Below are positions 17,701 through 25,981 of a stretch of 64,000 nucleotides of DNA, in pieces (positions within the stretch are counted from its first letter, which is position 1; the number at the start of each line of letters is the position of its first letter). The position numbers and the translations under genes were made by a program. This stretch comes from Gammaproteobacteria bacterium (GTDB taxonomy: Bacteria; Pseudomonadota; Gammaproteobacteria; DSM-16500), in assembly GCA_014132615.1 (NCBI GenBank), contig BMAH01000048.1:1-64000 (forward strand). Direction: 5' to 3'. Under the pieces are notes generated by a model. That model saw nothing but the letters and a program-made list of their open reading frames with translations, had not been told where the DNA came from and searched no databases.

Positions 17701-19580
17701 ATTTCTTTACCACCTGCATGCACCATATCAAAGTCATTAATCCAAACACGTCTACCATCTTTAAATTTTACTTCGTAAGGACGCTCACCAATGATGCGTA
17801 AACCCATATTTTCTAAAATTGGTAATACATCAGATAAAACGATAGTTTGTTCTGCATGAAATAATTTTAAACTTAACATGTTGCTGCCGTTTAATTTTGC
17901 AAACGACATAGCAAGTGGATTATCGACTGATAAAGATTCTATTTTCTGAATATCATCTAATGCTTCGCGCGCTTGATAATATTCAGCATAACTAGTAGGG
18001 AAAGCATTATTATATTGGCTAAAATAACGTATTCCTTCAGCTTCACCATGCCTTGTTATGAGTAAATCTTTTAAATCATCAGCCCAACTACGTGCGATGA
18101 CAATTAAACGTTTTTCTATTTCTTCAACATTATATTCAACAGGTGCTTTAGGATTAACCCTAACTAAAAAGTGAATTCTTGCAAGCACGGAATCTGAGAA
18201 ATAAGTAGTAAAGGTGCACTCTATACCATTGAAAGCTTGCATTAAAACTTCTTGCATAGCTCGCGCTAAGTTAGTAGTAAAAATTTCGCGTGGGACATAT
18301 ACCAAGCAAGAGAAATAGCGATAGAATGCGTCGCGTCTTACCAATAAGCGCACGCGTTTGCGTTCTTTTAATTGCAAAATGTTACGTGTAATTTCTCGTA
18401 ATTCTTCGTGATTTGCTTGGAAAAGATCGTCGCGCGGTAATGTTTCTAAAATATGTACCGCTTCTTTGCCATCATGACTATCAGGTGGAAAACCCAAATC
18501 TTGTAAAATTTTATCGACTTTGTGACGTAAAAATGGAATTTGTCTTGGGCTGGAATTATAAGCAGTAGAAGTATAAAGACCTATAAAGCGTCTCTCACCA
18601 ATTAACTCTCCTTGCTCATTAAAAAGTTTTACACCTATGTAATCTGTGTAAGCTTCTCTATGTACAGTAGAAGTCGTATTTGTTTTTGCGATAATTAAAA
18701 TGTCTTTTGAAAGCGCCATTTTTCTTGCTTGCGGCGGTAATTGCGCATAACTCTTGGAAGTCGTACTGCTTGTTTCATCGCGTAATACACCTAAACCAGA
18801 GCCAGGCACAATTTGTAATGCACGGCTAGTACCATTACCAATTAATTTGTAATCACGAGAGCCTAAGAAAGTGAAGTTATTACTAATTAACCAACGTAAA
18901 AAATCTCTAGATTCTGCTAATTCTGCTGCATCTAAATGGGGTGGGTTATTTTCTAATTCGTTTAAACAATCTTCTACTCTTGAAACCATTTTACGCCAAT
19001 CTGCTACTGCCATTCGCACATCACCTAATACGCGAACAATGTCAGCTTCTAAATCGGCCATTGCTTTTTCATTAGACAATCTATCAATTTCTATATAGAT
19101 AGGTGCTTCAGAATAAGCTTCTTTATCCATGGTAGTGCCGAGGGTAAGCAAATCGGTAATAAGATGTCTATTATCACGTTTAACTTTCAAGCCGCCGAAA
19201 TGAATAATAAAGTGGATTTGATAGCCATAGTGATTAAGCACCATGCGTATCGAATCAACTAAAAACGGAATGTCATCATGAGAAACTTCAATAATGGTAT
19301 GGGTAGATTGAAAATGATCTTTCACAGGATCAGGATTGAAGATTTTTATTTTTGTTTCACCGGGAGCGCGTTCTTTAATAAACTGCCAATGTGATAACAA
19401 TATGCCGTATAAATCCTCAATGCTGCGCTGCTTTAAATCTTCTACTGAGCAAGAAGAGAAATAGCGTTGTGCGAATGCCTCTAGTAAGTTTGCTTCATTT
19501 TTATCAGAATGATGAGTCTTAATATACGATCGAATCTTTTCGATTATATTCTGGCATTCACCATTATTAACGCCGGCCAT
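14730..19580 (-). CDS. gdhB: NAD-specific glutamate dehydrogenase, large (1600-residue) type
   Basis: This is the ~180-kDa catabolic NAD-GDH class, which deaminates glutamate to 2-oxoglutarate. A long N-terminal regulatory half with ACT-like segments precedes the catalytic core. The core shows GKVARGGLRWSDRREDFRTE, the Lys-containing NTVIVPEGAKGGF and the dinucleotide-binding VGIGDMAGDVFGNGML. Starting at the ATG at 19580, with GGGAG 5 bases upstream, gives 1616 residues; the longest frame adds 14. The symbol is by family. A strong 10-bp inverted repeat lies in its leader. The alpha/beta hydrolase gene follows after 10 bp. The enzyme fits growth on host amino acids. Confidence 0.96.
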   Translation of the reverse strand: MAGVNNGECQNIIEKIRSYIKTHHSDKNEANLLEAFAQRYFSSCSVEDLKQRSIEDLYGILLSHWQFIKERAPGETKIKIFNPDPVKDHFQSTHTIIEVSHDDIPFLVDSIRMVLNHYGYQIHFIIHFGGLKVKRDNRHLITDLLTLGTTMDKEAYSEAPIYIEIDRLSNEKAMADLEADIVRVLGDVRMAVADWRKMVSRVEDCLNELENNPPHLDAAELAESRDFLRWLISNNFTFLGSRDYKLIGNGTSRALQIVPGSGLGVLRDETSSTTSKSYAQLPPQARKMALSKDILIIAKTNTTSTVHREAYTDYIGVKLFNEQGELIGERRFIGLYTSTAYNSSPRQIPFLRHKVDKILQDLGFPPDSHDGKEAVHILETLPRDDLFQANHEELREITRNILQLKERKRVRLLVRRDAFYRYFSCLVYVPREIFTTNLARAMQEVLMQAFNGIECTFTTYFSDSVLARIHFLVRVNPKAPVEYNVEEIEKRLIVIARSWADDLKDLLITRHGEAEGIRYFSQYNNAFPTSYAEYYQAREALDDIQKIESLSVDNPLAMSFAKLNGSNMLSLKLFHAEQTIVLSDVLPILENMGLRIIGERPYEVKFKDGRRVWINDFDMVHAGGKEINVADIKETFQEAFTKIWFGEAENDGFNRLVLEANLTWQETAMLRAYTKYLRQTGFTFSQNYIEAALINNAEIAKALVQLFVLRFDPSYHANGGVNPKELLAYIEQALDSVASLDEDRIIRRLLEVMQATLRTNYFQTAADGKAKPYISLKFDPLSISDLPLPRPKFEIFVYSPRVEGIHLRAGKVARGGLRWSDRREDFRTEVLGLMKAQQVKNTVIVPEGAKGGFVVKKAQTPEMTRDEYMQEGINCYSIFISGLLDITDNIVDGVITPPANVVRYDEDDPYLVVAADKGTATFSDIANGIAQKYGFWLDDAFASGGSAGYDHKKMGITSRGVWVSVKRHFRELGINPEEHDFTAVGIGDMAGDVFGNGMLLSKHTKLIGAFNHMHIFLDPEPDPAISYEERKRLFNLPRSSWMDYNPELISKGGGVFNRTAKVIKLTPEIKHVLNTKKDTMFPNELIKAMLKAPVDLIWNGGIGTFVKSTQETHADAGDRTNDGIRIDATELNARVIAEGGNLGMTQLARIEYSLQGGIVNTDFIDNSAGVDCSDHEVNIKVLLNRLIANGEMTREDRNVLLEKMTDEVAGLVLLDNYDQTQMLSLETSVAQQTMDLFRHYMNDLEKSGRLDRKLEYLPDDKTLLERKANNKPLTRPEIAMLLAYCKMYLKQDILATDVPEDPYFVKYLLTEFPKPLRENFLPQMKEHSLRREIISTQLCKSITDRMGINFVERLQRETGASISFIIRAFAVTENIYHMDEMWHQIMLLDNKVTPEVQYKMMLQIYYLIRRATRWFLRNRKPTLDIQETINDFAKPIAEIIDHLPQLLDEIEKNAVDSNIEYFIEQGVTPELAKSVASCHALFTSLDIVESAKKYELPLMDMAKAYFLLGERLELNWVRDLMNSYVVENQWDELARAGFRDDLDRVQRKLSARVLNMKAKEAKGKSIEGRIDVWISRYQFLIERWQKLLSDIKASDAVGFVTYSVVLRELFDFVQAA

Positions 19581-19611
19581 AAAGTCTCCCGTTTTGAGTT
19601 TATCAGATAAC

Positions 19612-19651
19612 AGAAGACGCAAGATGGGGCAAAGCCTATCCTGCGTCTTCT
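19612..19651. repeat. inverted repeat in the gdh leader
   Basis: AGAAGACGCA (19612-19621) and TGCGTCTTCT (19642-19651) form a perfect 10-bp stem with a 20-base loop, between the tsaB stop and the gdh start. No T-run follows on either strand, so a simple terminator is unlikely. A structured 5' leader of gdh or an operator is possible. Confidence 0.55.
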
Positions 19652-19722
19652 ATCGACTGTAATTATTATCCATTTCCGTGAATTTTAGCGCTTATGCTAC
19701 CTAAATCTCAATGCAGATATGG

Positions 19723-20382
19723 TTATTTAAGATAAATAGGTACTGCATTTTCAGGGGTTACCCACTCTTTTTGTTCAAACTTTGCTCTTGCAAGCGGAAT
19801 CATAGCGTTAGCGTGGGGAATTAGGTCGGAATAAATTGATTGAGGATGACTTCCTAAGACGGAAATAAGTTGGTCTTGATAACGTTGCCATCCCTCTCCT
19901 ATTCCACTCCAATCTGGATTATTAGATGGGGAACTAATGTTTTGAGGATTGCAAATTTGCTCATGATGGATGAGGCTTGCTAAGCCTTGAGGATTAATTA
20001 CATATTCAGCCCAATAGATTTGATCCATGCGTGCATCTAATGCGACCAAAGAATGGGTAACATTTTTTTGCATAAAAGCTGTTTGAGCTAAGATTGCTAG
20101 AGATGAAAGTGAAATAATCGGTATATTTGCAGCATAGCCTAGCGCTTGAGCAGTGCTCGCTGCAATTCTAATTCCCGTAAAGCTACCGGGACCACAACCG
20201 AAAGCGATGGCATCCAATTGATTGAGGCTGAGCGAAGACTCTTGCAAGAGTTTTTCTATTGCAGGAAGTAATAAACGTGATTGCTGCATGGGAGCAACTT
20301 CATGTATTACTTTAACTTCATTATCGTTTAATAATGCGAGAGAATAAGCAGAGGATGAAGTATCAAAGGCAAGTAGTTTCAT
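19723..20382 (-). CDS. tsaB: tRNA threonylcarbamoyladenosine biosynthesis protein TsaB
   Basis: TsaB is the partner of TsaD in making the t6A37 modification of ANN-reading tRNAs. The ASKHA-like N-terminus MKLLAFDTSSSAYSLALL and the segment AIAFGCGPGSFTGIRIAASTAQALGYA are diagnostic. At 219 residues it is close to E. coli TsaB. The C-terminal part is less conserved, as usual. It is the only gene between the palindromic repeat upstream (20424-20511) and the gdh leader, and is probably its own transcription unit. Confidence 0.95.
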   Translation of the reverse strand: MKLLAFDTSSSAYSLALLNDNEVKVIHEVAPMQQSRLLLPAIEKLLQESSLSLNQLDAIAFGCGPGSFTGIRIAASTAQALGYAANIPIISLSSLAILAQTAFMQKNVTHSLVALDARMDQIYWAEYVINPQGLASLIHHEQICNPQNISSPSNNPDWSGIGEGWQRYQDQLISVLGSHPQSIYSDLIPHANAMIPLARAKFEQKEWVTPENAVPIYLK

Positions 20383-20423
20383 AATTTAGACTTTAACATA
20401 TAGATAGCCGCGATGGGAGCATC

Positions 20424-20511
20424 ATTGTCATCCTGAGCGCAGCGAAGGATCTGCTTAATTTTCTATTGCTTGAATTGGAAACAGATCCTTCGCTGCGCTC
20501 AGGATGACAAT
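20424..20511. repeat. large palindromic repeat with 30-bp perfect arms
   Basis: The arm at 20424-20453 is the exact reverse complement of 20482-20511, with a 28-base loop. The core is CCTGAGCGCAGCGAAGGATC. Further imperfect pairing extends outward (GGGAGCATC against TGTGCTCTC). The arm sequence belongs to a type of intergenic palindrome, GTCATCCTGAGCG-AAGGATCT, that I recall from many bacterial genomes. It lies between fdxA and tsaB and could act as a transcription attenuator, although no T-run follows. Confidence 0.85.
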
Positions 20512-20526
20512 TGTGCTCTCATCCGG

Positions 20527-20862
20527 CTACTTTGGCCATTCCTTATCTAAATATTGTAATTTACCTTCAGTTTCTTTCCATTCATCCGCATCGGCTGGTG
20601 CATCTTTACGGCGGTTAATGTTAGGCCATTGTTCGGAAAGTTCTTGGTTTAATTGTAAGAAAGGTTGGTATTTCTCAGGTAGATCATCTTCAGAATAAAT
20701 AGCATTAACCGGGCACTCAGGTTCGCAGAGAGCGCAATCTATGCATTCATCGGGATTGATAACTAAAAAATTGGGGCCTTCATAAAAACAATCGACAGGA
20801 CATACTTCCACGCAATCGGTGTATTTACACCGTATACACTTCTCTGTGACTACAAATGTCAT
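20527..20862 (-). CDS. fdxA: 7Fe-type ferredoxin
   Basis: A 111-residue ferredoxin of the FdxA class. It has [20 protein letters not shown], in which the cysteine spacing gives one [3Fe-4S]/[4Fe-4S] set, and [16 protein letters not shown] with the second set. It continues into a C-terminal extension rich in charged residues that is typical of FdxA. It acts as a small cytoplasmic electron carrier. A perfect TATAAT lies about 50 bp upstream on the minus strand, directly after a hairpin. Confidence 0.95.
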   Translation of the reverse strand: MTFVVTEKCIRCKYTDCVEVCPVDCFYEGPNFLVINPDECIDCALCEPECPVNAIYSEDDLPEKYQPFLQLNQELSEQWPNINRRKDAPADADEWKETEGKLQYLDKEWPK

Positions 20863-20918
20863 AGATGCCTACATGAGCAGAATTGAGTTAATGTTGTGAA
20901 TCCAACTTAGATTATAAA

Positions 20919-20936
20919 CGGGAGGCTAGGCTCCCG
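20919..20936 (-). terminator. hairpin downstream of the tRNA cluster
   Basis: CGGGAG (20919-20924) pairs with CTCCCG (20931-20936) across a 6-base loop. On the minus strand it follows tRNA-Leu and is followed by TTTATAATC. It may end the tRNA transcript. The TATAAT at its foot may be the -10 of fdxA. Confidence 0.5.
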
Positions 20937-20948
20937 CCTACTAATTCT

Positions 20949-21033
20949 TGCCCGGGGCCGGAATCGAACCGGCACGGGATCAGATCCCGAGGGATTTTAA
21001 GTCCCTTGCGTCTACCAGTTCCGCCACCCGGGC
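20949..21033 (-). tRNA. leuZ: tRNA-Leu (TAA)
   Basis: An 85-base cloverleaf with acceptor GCCCGGG/CCCGGGC, discriminator A, a long variable arm (CGGGATCTGATCCCG) and T-loop GGTTCGATTCC. The anticodon loop CTTAAAA gives TAA, reading UUA. The 3' CCA is not encoded. Third gene of the Gly-Cys-Leu cluster, the same isoacceptors and order as E. coli glyW-cysT-leuZ. Confidence 0.95.
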
Positions 21034-21069
21034 ATCAATGCTTATTGGGGAACTTTCTTTTACACTCTC

Positions 21070-21140
21070 AGGCTGGGGTCGGAATCGAACCGGCGTCCAC
21101 GGCTTTGCAGGCCGCTGCATAACCACTCTGCCACCCAGCC
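21070..21140 (-). tRNA. cysT: tRNA-Cys (GCA)
   Basis: A 71-base cloverleaf with acceptor GGCTGGG/CCCAGCC, anticodon loop CTGCAAA (GCA) and discriminator U73, which is the identity base of tRNA-Cys. CCA is not encoded. It is the middle gene of the three-tRNA cluster. Confidence 0.95.
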
Positions 21141-21164
21141 ATTCAGCTGTATAAAACCTTTAAA

Positions 21165-21190
21165 CAAAAAACCTCAGATCATCTGAGGTT
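21165..21190 (-). terminator. intrinsic-terminator-like hairpin between tRNA-Gly and tRNA-Cys
   Basis: On the minus strand, AACCTCAGAT and ATCTGAGGTT form a dyad followed by TTTTTTG. It would reduce read-through from tRNA-Gly into tRNA-Cys and tRNA-Leu, or serve as a processing site. Confidence 0.65.
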
Positions 21191-21197
21191 GCAAAAC

Positions 21198-21273
<76 letters not shown>

Positions 21274-21330
21274 AACTCTTTCAAGAGACTCATTTTTTTG
21301 TTGCTGAATGAGCGTCTTCAATGGGGTGTA

Positions 21331-21358
21331 ATTCTATATCGGAAGCTCTGTAAGTCAA
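21331..21358 (-). promoter_or_regulatory. sigma-70 promoter of the tRNA Gly-Cys-Leu cluster
   Basis: On the minus strand, TTGACT (21353-21358) is followed 16 bp later by TAGAAT (21331-21336), then a C-rich discriminator (TACACCCC) typical of stable-RNA promoters. The tRNA-Gly 5' end is about 58 bp downstream. Confidence 0.7.
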
Positions 21359-21391
21359 GCGATTTATGAAAGTTTTTTTATAAATTTTTAT

Positions 21392-21988
21392 TTATTCTGA
21401 GATTAATTGCGACCACGCCGCTTTTAAGTAAATAAGCATAGACCAAATGGTTAAAACAGCAGCAGCATAAAGCAAGATATAACCACTGATGACAAGAATG
21501 CCGCTGGTTTCATTATCGCAATAAAGTAAAACAACCAACGCAACCATTTGCACGGTGGTTTTAATTTTTCCTAAATTAGAAACAGCGACACTCGCTCTCT
21601 TTCCAATTTCTGCCATCCATTCTCTTAATGCAGAGACAATTAATTCACGAGCGACGATGATGGCAGCAGGAATGGTCAAAACAAAGCTAGGGACGGAAAC
21701 CATTTTTGCATTGGTACTGACATATTGAAAAGTGGGTTCTGCAACAATTAAGACTAATGCAACTGATACCATTAACTTATCTGCAACAGGATCCAAAAAA
21801 GCACCTAACTTAGTTGACTGCTTTAAATATCTAGCAAGATAACCATCTAACCAATCTGTTACTGAAGCTAAAGCAAAAAGACATGCTGCAGCAAGATGTG
21901 CCCATTTAAAGGGGAGATAAAAAATAATGGTTAATAATGGAATAACCGAAATCCGCACTAAGGTTAGTACGTTAGGCAGGTTAAACAT
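21392..21988 (-). CDS. pgsA: CDP-diacylglycerol-glycerol-3-phosphate 3-phosphatidyltransferase
   Basis: PgsA makes phosphatidylglycerol phosphate from CDP-diacylglycerol in the inner membrane. The CDP-alcohol phosphotransferase signature D-x2-D-G-x2-A-R-x8-G-x3-D-x3-D is complete (TDWLDGYLAR ... GAFLDPVADKLM). About five membrane helices are visible. I start at the Met at 21988 (MFNLPNVLTLVRI, as in E. coli PgsA; GAG 6 bases upstream), 4 bp after the uvrC stop. The longer frame would overlap uvrC by 29 bp. Product 198 residues. It follows uvrC as in E. coli. Confidence 0.95.
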   Translation of the reverse strand: MFNLPNVLTLVRISVIPLLTIIFYLPFKWAHLAAACLFALASVTDWLDGYLARYLKQSTKLGAFLDPVADKLMVSVALVLIVAEPTFQYVSTNAKMVSVPSFVLTIPAAIIVARELIVSALREWMAEIGKRASVAVSNLGKIKTTVQMVALVVLLYCDNETSGILVISGYILLYAAAVLTIWSMLIYLKAAWSQLISE

Positions 21989-21992
21989 ATGC

Positions 21993-23819
21993 TCATACGG
22001 TCGCGTCATGGAGTGCTGCAAAAATTCGCTCCGCTAAGGAACGGCTAATACCAGGAACTTTACTTAATTCATCAAGACTAGCATGAGCAACACCTTGAAT
22101 ACCACCAAAATAACGTAATAAATCACGTCTTCTTTTTGCACCAATACCTGGAATCATTTCTAATGTAGATTGTCTGCGCGTTTTATCACGTCTTTGTCTA
22201 TGCCCTGTAATAGCAAATCGATGAGCTTCATCGCGAATTTGTTGGATAAAATGCAGCGCGAGTGAATCACTAGGTAAATGAATAGGCGGTTGATTAGCAA
22301 TATGTAAACTCTCAAATCCAGCTTTTCTATCTGGGCCTTTGGAAACACCGACTAGTAAAACCTGATGAATATTGAGTGCATTTAACACACTTTGCGCAGC
22401 AGCTAATTGGGTTGGACCACCGTCTATTAAAACTAAATCAGGAAATTTACCTTCTTTTTGCAAACGTTTGAACCTACGTTCTAAAACTTGGCGCATAGCA
22501 GCAACATCATCACCCGCTGTCACAGCCGTAATATTAAAGCGTCTGTAATCACTTTTAATAGGGCCAGCATGATCAAAGACAACACAGGAAGCAACGGTAG
22601 CTTCACCCATAGTGTGACTAATATCAAAACATTCTATGCGTTTAGGTAAATGAGGTAGGGATAATAATTCCTGCAAGGCCTTAGCGCGTTCTGCGACATT
22701 TGTTTTACTCACTAATTGCGCAACTAATGATTCTTGAGCACTCGTTGTTGCCATCAATAACCATTTTCTTTTTTCACCGCGCACGGGTTTGATAATTTCT
22801 ACTTTATGGCCTGATTGTTGTGTTAAGCCTTGTTCGATTAAATTACTATCAATGGGTAATGTATTTAAAATAACTTGTCTTGGAATTGCTTCAATATGAG
22901 ACGGATGATTAAGATAATGTTGTGTTATAAAAGCAGATAAGATTTCTTCTTCACTAGAATGAAGTGGAACAGTAGGAAAATAAGCGCGACTCCCTAATAC
23001 TTCGCCACCGCGTATAGAAAGTAATTGCAAGCAAATAACGCCAGCTTTTATGGCATAGCCAATGATATCTGCATTCCCCTCCCCGCCTACATTCACATAT
23101 TGCTTATCTTGTATTTGACGCAAGCGGCTAATTTGATCACGGAAACTTGCAGCTAATTCAAAATCCAATGCGAACGATGCTTGCTCCATTTTAGTTTGCA
23201 TTGCTTCTATTAATTCGTAACTTTTACCTTCTAAAAATAAAATCGCCAAATTAACTTGATGAGCATAAGCTTCTTTATTAATTAATCCCACACAAGGTCC
23301 TGTGCAACGATCAATTTGATAAAGCAGGCAAGGTCTGGTTCTTGCTTCAAAATAACTATCGCGGCAGGTCCGTATGCGAAATATTTTTTGTAATAAGCTA
23401 ATCGTTTCTCTAACAGAATGTGCGCTAGGATAAGGACCAAAATAAAGACCGTTTTTCTTTCTAGGCCCACGGTAAATATCTATGCGTGGGTAAGAATGCA
23501 AATTTGTAATTAGAATGTAAGGATAACTTTTATCATCGCGTAGTAAAACATTATAGCGAGGTCTATGCTTCTTTATGAGATTACATTCAAGTAAAACCGC
23601 TTCGCCTTCGTTATGTGTAATCGTAATATCTATATTTTTAACATGAGCAATCATAGACAAAGTTTTTTGATCTTGACTGCGATTACTAAAATAACTAGAG
23701 ACTCGTTTTTTTAAATTTTTAGCTTTGCCTACGTATAATACTTCACCTTTTTCATCCAGCATTTGATAGACACCAGGATGATTGGTTAAATTGGCTAAAA
23801 AGCGTTTAATATCTTGCAT
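21993..23819 (-). CDS. uvrC: UvrABC system protein C
   Basis: UvrC makes the dual incisions of nucleotide excision repair. Domain order: an N-terminal GIY-YIG nuclease (GVYQMLDEKGEVLYVGKAKNLKKRV), a Cys-rich segment (ARTRPCLLYQIDRCTGPCVG), a UVR/UvrB-binding helix pair near residue 205, an RNase H-like endonuclease region beginning FDISHTMGEATVASCVVF, and a C-terminal helix-hairpin-helix pair (IPGIGAKRRRDLLRYFGG ... VPGISRSLAERI). At 608 residues it is complete. It lies 100 bp downstream of the LetA-type regulator and just before pgsA. Confidence 0.97.
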   Translation of the reverse strand: MQDIKRFLANLTNHPGVYQMLDEKGEVLYVGKAKNLKKRVSSYFSNRSQDQKTLSMIAHVKNIDITITHNEGEAVLLECNLIKKHRPRYNVLLRDDKSYPYILITNLHSYPRIDIYRGPRKKNGLYFGPYPSAHSVRETISLLQKIFRIRTCRDSYFEARTRPCLLYQIDRCTGPCVGLINKEAYAHQVNLAILFLEGKSYELIEAMQTKMEQASFALDFELAASFRDQISRLRQIQDKQYVNVGGEGNADIIGYAIKAGVICLQLLSIRGGEVLGSRAYFPTVPLHSSEEEILSAFITQHYLNHPSHIEAIPRQVILNTLPIDSNLIEQGLTQQSGHKVEIIKPVRGEKRKWLLMATTSAQESLVAQLVSKTNVAERAKALQELLSLPHLPKRIECFDISHTMGEATVASCVVFDHAGPIKSDYRRFNITAVTAGDDVAAMRQVLERRFKRLQKEGKFPDLVLIDGGPTQLAAAQSVLNALNIHQVLLVGVSKGPDRKAGFESLHIANQPPIHLPSDSLALHFIQQIRDEAHRFAITGHRQRRDKTRRQSTLEMIPGIGAKRRRDLLRYFGGIQGVAHASLDELSKVPGISRSLAERIFAALHDATV

Positions 23820-23919
23820 GATAAAATGCGAAATTAGTGATTGGAGAGAGAAATGATAGCAAATTCGAGAGAAAAATAATATTAGCCTAATTTAAATAGG
23901 CATAATTTTTAGGGATTTA

Positions 23920-24573
23920 TCAGTCAGTTTCCGCTTTTGCACCTTCTATCATGCCTAAACGCATAGCCATTAGAGTTAATTCAACGTCACTATGTATGCC
24001 TAATTTGTCAAAGATACGATAGCGGTAACTATTGACGGTTTTAGGGCTGAGGCAAAGTTTTTTTGAAATATCTTGGACTTTTTGGCCTTGAGTAATCATT
24101 AACATAATTTGCAATTCGCGCTCAGATAATAAATCTAAAGGGGAATCATCTCCTTTAGTAAAGCGTTTAATTGCAATTTGCTGCGCAATACCAGGACTAA
24201 TATAGCGTTGGCCTGAGTGAATAGTGCGAATCGCTCTTATCATTTCTTCAGGGTCGCAACCTTTTGTTATATAACCAGAAGCACCGGCTTGTAATAATCG
24301 GGAAGGATAAGGTTCATCTTCGTAAATAGTGAGAGCTAGAATTTTGATATCAGGATTATGACGAGTCATTTTGCGCGTTGCTTCAAGACCGCCTATGCCA
24401 GGCATATGCACATCCATTACAACCACATCAGGTACTAATTCTTTGGCTAATAACACTGCTTCTTCGCCAGTGCCTGCTTCACTGATCACTTTAATGCCTT
24501 GTACGTCTTGGAGAAGACGTTTAATCCCCATACGGACTAATTCATGATCATCAACTAACAGAACTTTTATCAA
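23920..24573 (-). CDS. letA: GacA/UvrY/LetA-family response regulator
   Basis: An N-terminal receiver (VDDHELVRMG, phospho-acceptor Asp54 in VVVMDVHMPG, Lys in YITKGCDPEE) is joined to a LuxR-type helix-turn-helix (LLSERELQIMLMITQG ... LCLSPKTVNSYRYRIFDKL). It belongs to the GacA/UvrY/LetA group, which in Legionella controls the transmissive switch through small RNAs and CsrA. The longest frame runs through tRNA-Ser. The TTG at 24573, preceded by GGGGG, yields (M)IKVLLVDDHEL, exactly the family N-terminus, so the gene starts there (217 residues). Only 22 bp separate it from the tRNA-Ser 3' end. Symbol chosen for the Legionella orthologue; uvrY or gacA would serve equally. Confidence 0.93.
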   Translation of the reverse strand: MIKVLLVDDHELVRMGIKRLLQDVQGIKVISEAGTGEEAVLLAKELVPDVVVMDVHMPGIGGLEATRKMTRHNPDIKILALTIYEDEPYPSRLLQAGASGYITKGCDPEEMIRAIRTIHSGQRYISPGIAQQIAIKRFTKGDDSPLDLLSERELQIMLMITQGQKVQDISKKLCLSPKTVNSYRYRIFDKLGIHSDVELTLMAMRLGMIEGAKAETD

Positions 24574-24595
24574 GACGCCCCCATAGCTTAGCTTC

Positions 24596-24685
<90 letters not shown>

Positions 24686-24785
24686 CAGATTTTGTGCAAT
24701 TTGTCATTTGATCAAATCGCAAGCATTGAATAGTAACGCTATTTTTTTCTAACGTCTAGATAACATTAGAAAAATCTTCTATGGT

Positions 24786-25505
24786 TCACGCTAGCTCTTC
24801 AGTTTTAAGCCAGACGCATTTTCCTTGTTTTTGTAATAATTGCAAGTATTTTTCATGCTCGTTAATCTCTTCCATGGTTGCTTTGATGATTGCTAAATTT
24901 TGAACATTCAAACGCGCTTCTGCTTCAGCTTGTAGATTCATTTCACTGCTTGTTGAAGTATTTAATGAGTCTAAAAAGCTTGCTTGACCGCCTGTCATGG
25001 TTAAATAAACTTGCGCTAACAAGTTAGCATCTAATAAAGCGCCGTGTAAATCACGTCTAGAATTATCGACACTATATCGTTTGCACAAGGCATCTAAGCT
25101 ATTGCGTTGTCCTGGGTGTAATCTTCTGGCTTCTGCTAACGTGTCTGTGATACGACAATAATGCGAGAGCATTTTAAAGCCCATTCGCGTTAAAGATAAT
25201 TCATAATTTAAAAAACCTACGTCGAAAGTGGCGTTATGAATAATTAATTCGGCATCTTTAACAAATTCTATAAAATCCTTAGCAATAGCACTAAAAAGGG
25301 GTTTATCTTTTAGAAATTCACTACTAATACCGTGGACTGCTTGTGCACCAGGATCGATTTCCCTCTCAGGATTAATATAGTAATGAAAATGTCTATTAGT
25401 GAATTTTCTATTAATTAATTCAATACAACCAACTTCGATAATGCGATGACCATCTTCTACACGTAAACCGGTGGTTTCAGTATCGAGTATGATTTGACGT
25501 GACAT
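24786..25505 (-). CDS. dnaQ: DNA polymerase III epsilon subunit
   Basis: The 3'-5' proofreading exonuclease of the replicase. Exo I is D8 and E10 (ILDTETTGL), Exo II lies around LIIHNATFDVGFLNYEL, and Exo III is DLHGALLDANLLAQVYL. The C-terminal ~60 residues form the linker and the alpha-subunit-binding tail. The start ATG at 25505 has AAGGATAACT upstream. It follows rnhA with an 8-bp gap; yafS-rnhA-dnaQ is a conserved gammaproteobacterial block. Length 239, as in the family. Confidence 0.96.
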   Translation of the reverse strand: MSRQIILDTETTGLRVEDGHRIIEVGCIELINRKFTNRHFHYYINPEREIDPGAQAVHGISSEFLKDKPLFSAIAKDFIEFVKDAELIIHNATFDVGFLNYELSLTRMGFKMLSHYCRITDTLAEARRLHPGQRNSLDALCKRYSVDNSRRDLHGALLDANLLAQVYLTMTGGQASFLDSLNTSTSSEMNLQAEAEARLNVQNLAIIKATMEEINEHEKYLQLLQKQGKCVWLKTEELA

Positions 25506-25513
25506 AGTTATCC

Positions 25514-25981
25514 TTATTCTTTCTCTTTAGGATGAAGTGATTGGCTCTCTAATAATTCATCAATAGCTTGATTAGCAATTTTATCCACTAATTCATTTTC
25601 CATATGGCCATTGTGACCTTTCACCCAATGCCAAGTCACTTGATGCTTACTAGCTTGTTCTTCTAGTGCTTGCCATAGATCAGCATTTTTAACCGGTTTT
25701 TTATTAGCCGTTTTCCAATTATTTTTTTTCCAATTGATAATCCATTCACTGATACCTTGCTGAAGGTATTTAGAATCGGTATACAATTCAATTTTACAAG
25801 CTTCGCTGACAGCGGCTAGCGCTTGAATGGCTGCCGTCATTTCCATACGGTTATTAGTCGTATTGGATTCTGCGCCTGATAACATTTTTTCACGTTTGCC
25901 GTAACGGAGTAATACGCCCCACCCGCCTGGGCCTGGATTGCCTCTGCAGGCACCGTCTGTAAAAATAATGACATGTTTCAT
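25514..25981 (-). CDS. rnhA: ribonuclease HI
   Basis: RNase HI degrades the RNA of RNA-DNA hybrids. The catalytic carboxylates are D9 ([12 protein letters not shown]), E47 (NNRMEMTAA), D69 (ELYTDSKYL) and D133 ([12 protein letters not shown]), with the flexible-loop His123. The basic handle region [20 protein letters not shown] is present. At 155 residues it is complete. It overlaps the yafS-like stop by 4 bp (ATGA) and precedes dnaQ. Confidence 0.97.
   Translation of the reverse strand: MKHVIIFTDGACRGNPGPGGWGVLLRYGKREKMLSGAESNTTNNRMEMTAAIQALAAVSEACKIELYTDSKYLQQGISEWIINWKKNNWKTANKKPVKNADLWQALEEQASKHQVTWHWVKGHNGHMENELVDKIANQAIDELLESQSLHPKEKE

Noticed and set aside
20948-21154. 68-residue ORF over two tRNA genes
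   Set aside because: The sequence is fully explained by tRNA-Leu and tRNA-Cys on the minus strand.
23885-23901. GCCTA/TAGGC hairpin between the response regulator and uvrC
   Set aside because: Only a 5-bp stem in AT-rich DNA, too weak to call.
24744-24774. hairpin downstream of dnaQ as a terminator
   Set aside because: The arms are A/T runs around TCTAAYGT, the T-run precedes rather than follows the stem on the minus strand, and pairing is weak.
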